A stretch of 64,000 nucleotides of DNA, from contig NZ_JAQKPV010000003.1 of the NCBI RefSeq assembly GCF_028200735.1, positions 349,026 through 413,025 of the forward strand, in the 5' to 3' direction. The DNA comes from Streptomyces sp. ACA25. Lineage in GTDB: Bacteria; Actinomycetota; Actinomycetes; Streptomycetales; Streptomycetaceae. Numbering within the stretch: position 1 is the stretch's first letter; every line of letters begins with the position of its first letter. Of this stretch, positions 59,649 through 64,000 are shown in pieces. The position numbers and the translations under genes were made by a program. The notes under the pieces are model-generated. The model was given only the letters and a program-made list of their open reading frames with translations. It ran no database searches and was not told where the DNA came from.

Positions 59649-60365
59649 TCAGACCGCCAGGTCCTCCACGAGGAGGTTGCGGGTGCGGTTGCCGTCGAGC
59701 GGAATGCCGGGGCCCATCGTGGTGGTGAGGGTGGCCTTCCGGACGTACCGGCCCTTGGCGGCCGACGGCTTCAGCCGCAGGATCTCGTCCAGGGCGGCGG
59801 CGTAGTTCTCGACGAGCTTCTCCTCGTCGAAGGACACCTTGCCGATGATGAAGTGAAGGTTGGCGTGCTTGTCGACCCGGAACTCGATCTTGCCGCCCTT
59901 GATCTCGGTCACGGCCTTGGCCACGTCCGGGGTGACGGTGCCGGTCTTCGGGTTCGGCATCAGGCCACGCGGACCGAGCACCCGGCCGAGCCGGCCGACC
60001 TTGCCCATGAGGTCCGGAGAGGCGACCACCGAGTCGAAGTCGAGGCGGCCCTTGGCCACCTCGTCGATCAGCTCGTCGGAGCCGACGATGTCGGCCCCCG
60101 CGGCTTCCGCCGCCGCAGCACGGTCACCGGTCGCGAAGACCAGGACCCGGGCGGTCTTGCCGGTGCCGTGCGGAAGGTTGACGGTGCCGCGGACCATCTG
60201 GTCGGCCTTGCGCGGGTCGACACCCAGACGCATGGCCACCTCGACGGTCGAGTCGAACTTGGAGACGGTGGTCTCCTTGGCCAGCCGGACGGCCTCGAGC
60301 GGGGCGTAGAGCCGCTCCCGGTCGATCTTGGCGTCCGCGCTGCGGAAGGACTTGCTGCGCTTCAC
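59649..60365 (-). CDS. rplA: 50S ribosomal protein L1
   Basis: A 238-residue L1 of the ribosomal L1 stalk. It starts at a GTG ([20 protein letters not shown]) with AGGAG five bases upstream. The L1 signature [16 protein letters not shown] lies at about 130-150. The gene follows rplK after 80 bases in the conserved rplK-rplA order. L1 may also repress its own mRNA, but I saw no clear mimic site. Confidence 0.97.
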   Translation of the reverse strand: MKRSKSFRSADAKIDRERLYAPLEAVRLAKETTVSKFDSTVEVAMRLGVDPRKADQMVRGTVNLPHGTGKTARVLVFATGDRAAAAEAAGADIVGSDELIDEVAKGRLDFDSVVASPDLMGKVGRLGRVLGPRGLMPNPKTGTVTPDVAKAVTEIKGGKIEFRVDKHANLHFIIGKVSFDEEKLVENYAAALDEILRLKPSAAKGRYVRKATLTTTMGPGIPLDGNRTRNLLVEDLAV

Positions 60366-60445
60366 TGCTGCTCCTGAAAGGGAATCGGAGTCGTGGTGCG
60401 GGCCGGCGCGGGCCCTCCCACGGGTACAGGGGGTACGGGGCTGCG

Positions 60446-60883
60446 TCAGCCTTCGACGGTGACACCCATGGAACGGGCGGTGCCGGCGATGATCTTCTCC
60501 GCGGCGTCCAGGTCGTTCGCGTTGAGGTCGGCCATCTTGTTGTTGGCGATCTCCCGGACCTGCTCGCGCGTGATCTTCGCGACCTTGGTCTTGTGGGGCT
60601 CGCCGGAGCCCTTCTCGACGCCCGCGGCCTTGAGAATCATCTTGGCGGCCGGCGGGGTCTTGGTGATGAAGGTGAACGAGCGGTCCTCGTAGACCGTGAT
60701 CTCCACCGGCACGACCCAACCGCGCTGCGACTCGGTCGCGGCGTTGTAGGCCTTGCAGAACTCCATGATGTTGACGCCGTGCTGGCCCAGTGCGGGGCCG
60801 ACCGGCGGAGCCGGGTTCGCGGCACCGGCCTGGATCTGGAGCTTGATGAGCCCCGTGACCTTCTTCTTCTTCTTGGGAGGCAT
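60446..60883 (-). CDS. rplK: 50S ribosomal protein L11
   Basis: A 145-residue L11 starting [20 protein letters not shown], with conserved [20 protein letters not shown] and a C-terminal RNA-binding domain ending [13 protein letters not shown]11 forms the GTPase centre and the thiostrepton-binding site together with 23S rRNA, and is needed for RelA activation. The upstream 160 bases contain the nusG terminator and presumably the rplKA promoter. Confidence 0.97.
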   Translation of the reverse strand: MPPKKKKKVTGLIKLQIQAGAANPAPPVGPALGQHGVNIMEFCKAYNAATESQRGWVVPVEITVYEDRSFTFITKTPPAAKMILKAAGVEKGSGEPHKTKVAKITREQVREIANNKMADLNANDLDAAEKIIAGTARSMGVTVEG

Positions 60884-60990
60884 GCTCTCTCCGGGTCCTA
60901 GTGAGAGGTTTCGAGCCTGCGGCAGGAGCAATTCGTCTGTCCGCAGGCATACCGCACAACGATAACGGCTAGCGCCGTGCCGCCAAAATC

Positions 60991-61033
60991 CGGGCAGGCC
61001 GGGGCTCCCGTCACGGGAGCCCCGGCCTGCCCG
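60991..61033 (-). terminator. Terminator of secE-nusG
   Basis: A perfect 20-bp stem (60991-61010 with 61014-61033) and a 3-base loop, directly after the nusG stop. On the minus strand GATTTTGG follows, giving a short U-run. Confidence 0.85.
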
Positions 61034-61043
61034 GCCGGTACGA

Positions 61044-61949
61044 TCAGGTGTTCTTCTGGATCTGGTCGAAGCTGAGCTCGACCGGGGTCTCACGGCCGAA
61101 GATCTCCACGAGCCCCTTGACCTTCTTGGAGTCCGCGTTGATCTCGTTGATGGTCGCCTGCAGGGTGGCGAACGGGCCGTCCGTGACCGTGACGGAGTCA
61201 CCGACCTCGAAGTCCAGGACCTGCACCTCGACCCGGCGGCCGGGTGCGGGCCGGCCGGACTCGGCGGCGGCCGCCGCTGCAGCCTTCTCCTCGGCCTCCG
61301 GCGCGAGCATCTTCACGATCTCGTCGAGCGTCAGCGGATACGGGTCGTAGGCGTTGCCCACGAAGCCGGTGACACCGGGGGTGTTCCGCACGACGCCCCA
61401 GGACTCGGGGGTCAGTTCCATCCGCACCAGCACGTAGCTGGGCAGCTTGTTCTGCCTGATGGTGCGACGGTCGCCGTTCTTGATCTGAACGACTTCCTCC
61501 TGCGGCACCTCGATCTGGAAGATGTAGTCCTCGACGTTCAGCGAGACGGCACGCTGCTCGAGGTTGCTCTTCACGCGGTTCTCGTAGCCCGCATAGGTGT
61601 GCACGACGTACCAGTACCCCGGCAGCGCGCGCAGCTCCTCCCGGAGCTGGGCGACCGGGTCCACAGGCTCGGGCTCCTGGGCGGGCTCTGCCTCGGGCTC
61701 TCCTTCGGCGGTCTCCGCCGCGGCCTCCTCGACGGCTCCGGCACCGGACTCACCGTCGGCAGTGTCCTCGTCGGGAGCGGATGGGGCCTCGCCGCCCTCG
61801 GCCCGCGATGCGGCTTCCCCGGCGGGCGGCTCCGTCGCGGCGTCGGCAGCTTCGGCCTGGTCGATGGTGTCCGCGGCCTCGAGGATGTCGCCCGGGGTGC
61901 CCTCGCCCTCTTCGGGGGGCCCGGCGTCGTTCGGGTTCGGGTTCGACAC
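61044..61949 (-). CDS. nusG: Transcription termination/antitermination protein NusG
   Basis: A 301-residue NusG. The first 115 residues are an acidic Ala/Glu-rich extension typical of actinobacterial NusG. The NGN domain follows ([20 protein letters not shown]), with a KOW domain near the end ([20 protein letters not shown]). NusG binds the RNA polymerase clamp and links it to Rho or to ribosomal S10. The gene follows secE after 79 bases. Confidence 0.97.
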   Translation of the reverse strand: MSNPNPNDAGPPEEGEGTPGDILEAADTIDQAEAADAATEPPAGEAASRAEGGEAPSAPDEDTADGESGAGAVEEAAAETAEGEPEAEPAQEPEPVDPVAQLREELRALPGYWYVVHTYAGYENRVKSNLEQRAVSLNVEDYIFQIEVPQEEVVQIKNGDRRTIRQNKLPSYVLVRMELTPESWGVVRNTPGVTGFVGNAYDPYPLTLDEIVKMLAPEAEEKAAAAAAAESGRPAPGRRVEVQVLDFEVGDSVTVTDGPFATLQATINEINADSKKVKGLVEIFGRETPVELSFDQIQKNT

Positions 61950-62028
61950 GGTAGCTGCTTCTTCCTGGCTTCAAAGGGGGGTGGAACTTCCGACAGGAGG
62001 CAGCGGACCCGCGCCCCGGGCGGAATGG

Positions 62029-62298
62029 TCAGCCGAAGACGTACTCGATGACTCGGCTGAACCCCCAGTCAAGCACAGTCAGGATGCCGATCATGACGAG
62101 CACGAAGATGATCACCGCGGTGGTGTAGGTCGTCAGTTGGTGCCGCGTCGGCCAGACGACCTTCCGGAGCTCCGCGACAATCTGACGGTAGAACAGGGCG
62201 AGCCTGCCCAGCGGTCCCCTCTTGCCACGCCTGCCTCGGCGGCCGGTGCCTTCCCCCTGGGGCTCCGGTGCCTCGACGGAGTCCGTGATCCCAGCCAC
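62029..62298 (-). CDS. secE: Preprotein translocase subunit SecE
   Basis: An 89-residue SecE with a basic cytosolic N-terminus, the conserved amphipathic stretch FYRQIVAELRKVVWPTRHQL, and a single transmembrane helix (TYTTAVIIFVLVMIGILTVL). It clamps SecY in the translocon. It sits between tRNA-Trp and nusG, the standard actinobacterial order. Confidence 0.97.
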   Translation of the reverse strand: MAGITDSVEAPEPQGEGTGRRGRRGKRGPLGRLALFYRQIVAELRKVVWPTRHQLTTYTTAVIIFVLVMIGILTVLDWGFSRVIEYVFG

Positions 62299-62448
62299 TC
62301 GTCCTCACCCGATCCCGGTCATGGTTGTAGCCGCCCGGCCCAGCCGGGCGGCTGTGTGGTTGGCGCAGGAGCCCCAACCGCACGACTGTGCTTGGCGATG
62401 TGCAGTGCCGTACATGCGCATGCACGCACCTTACGGTGGCGTGTGTAG

Positions 62449-62521
62449 CAGGGCCGGAGGGACTTGAACCCCCAACCGCTGGTTTTGGAGACCAGTGCTC
62501 TACCAATTGAGCTACGACCCT
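62449..62521 (-). tRNA. trnW: tRNA-Trp (CCA anticodon)
   Basis: A 73-base cloverleaf on the minus strand: acceptor arms AGGGTCG and CGGCCCT (one T-G pair), D-arm AGCTCAATTGGTAGAGCA-like, anticodon CCA at 62486-62488 in CTCCAAA, and T-loop GGTTCAAGTCC. The 3' CCA is not encoded. It lies directly upstream of secE, as in other Streptomyces. Confidence 0.95.
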
Positions 62522-62703
62522 TTGTGCTCCCCCAACCTACCGCATCCGTCCGTGACACCGTGGTGCCCCGTCGGTCACCGTGGTCCGGGGCCAACGAGGC
62601 ACGAGTGTACGTGCTGGAAGCCCGGGCGTCGAACATTTCCCGGCGTCCGGGCCCACAGCGGGCCCCGCGCCACCGCGGGCCGCCGTCTGCGACGATGCCA
62701 GGT

Positions 62704-63966
<1,263 letters not shown>

Positions 63967-64000
63967 GCACCGGGCGTGCGCGGGGTCCGGGGCCAGGAGC

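Overview
The window is a stretch of high-GC actinomycete chromosome, almost certainly Streptomyces or a close relative. As far as I can recall them, the RpoB, RpoC, S12, L1 and NusG sequences match Streptomyces proteins nearly residue for residue. GTG and TTG starts are common, and many stop and start codons overlap. No transposase, phage gene or CRISPR array is visible.

The two ends are core housekeeping DNA. Bases 1-1337 hold the promoter-proximal genes of the S10 ribosomal operon (rpsJ, rplC, partial rplD). Bases 44267-63966 hold, on the minus strand, trnW-secE-nusG, rplK-rplA, a lipoprotein gene, rplJ-rplL, rpoB-rpoC and rpsL-rpsG-fusA-tuf, with aspC transcribed divergently at the right edge.

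Between these conserved operons lies about 43 kb of accessory and metabolic DNA. Bases 1812-14353 are mostly transport: a sodium/solute symporter with a small partner and a LytS/LytTR-type two-component system, an EntS-like MFS exporter, a CUT1-type sugar ABC importer, an ActP/DUF485 acetate-type symporter with a phased repeat upstream, and a second MFS protein.

Bases 14556-41571 form a thiazoline-type NRPS/PKS gene cluster whose architecture resembles the yersiniabactin synthetase. NRPS1 is CP-Cy-A(Cys)-CP-Cy-CP, as in HMWP2. NRPS2 is KS-AT-KR-ACP-Cy-PCP-Cy*-PCP-TE, as in HMWP1 plus an extra module. The cluster also has a free-standing methyltransferase, a YbtPQ-like ABC pair, a TrxR-like flavoenzyme, a KAS III-like protein lacking the usual catalytic Cys and His, and a complete NikA/DppA-type ABC importer with a fused double ATPase. 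The two synthetase promoters carry nearly the same 19-bp operator, each lying between recognisable -35 and -10 boxes. It resembles the actinobacterial Zur (zinc) box and not an iron box. My reading is a zinc-repressed metallophore (zincophore) system with its own uptake machinery. It lacks the salicylate synthase, salicyl-AMP ligase, thiazolinyl reductase and external thioesterase of the yersiniabactin system, so starter and product are probably different. Next to it (41768-44118) is a P1B-type metal-efflux ATPase with a CmtR-like ArsR sensor, which would act in the opposite direction.

Within the cluster, one transcript from about 41.66 kb probably encodes the methyltransferase, NRPS2, the importer and the KAS III-like protein; all junctions after NRPS2 overlap by 1-4 bases. 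A second minus-strand transcript encodes NRPS1. The divergent plus-strand transcript encodes the ABC pair and flavoenzyme. All functional statements come from reading the sequence and from remembered family knowledge; no database search was run.
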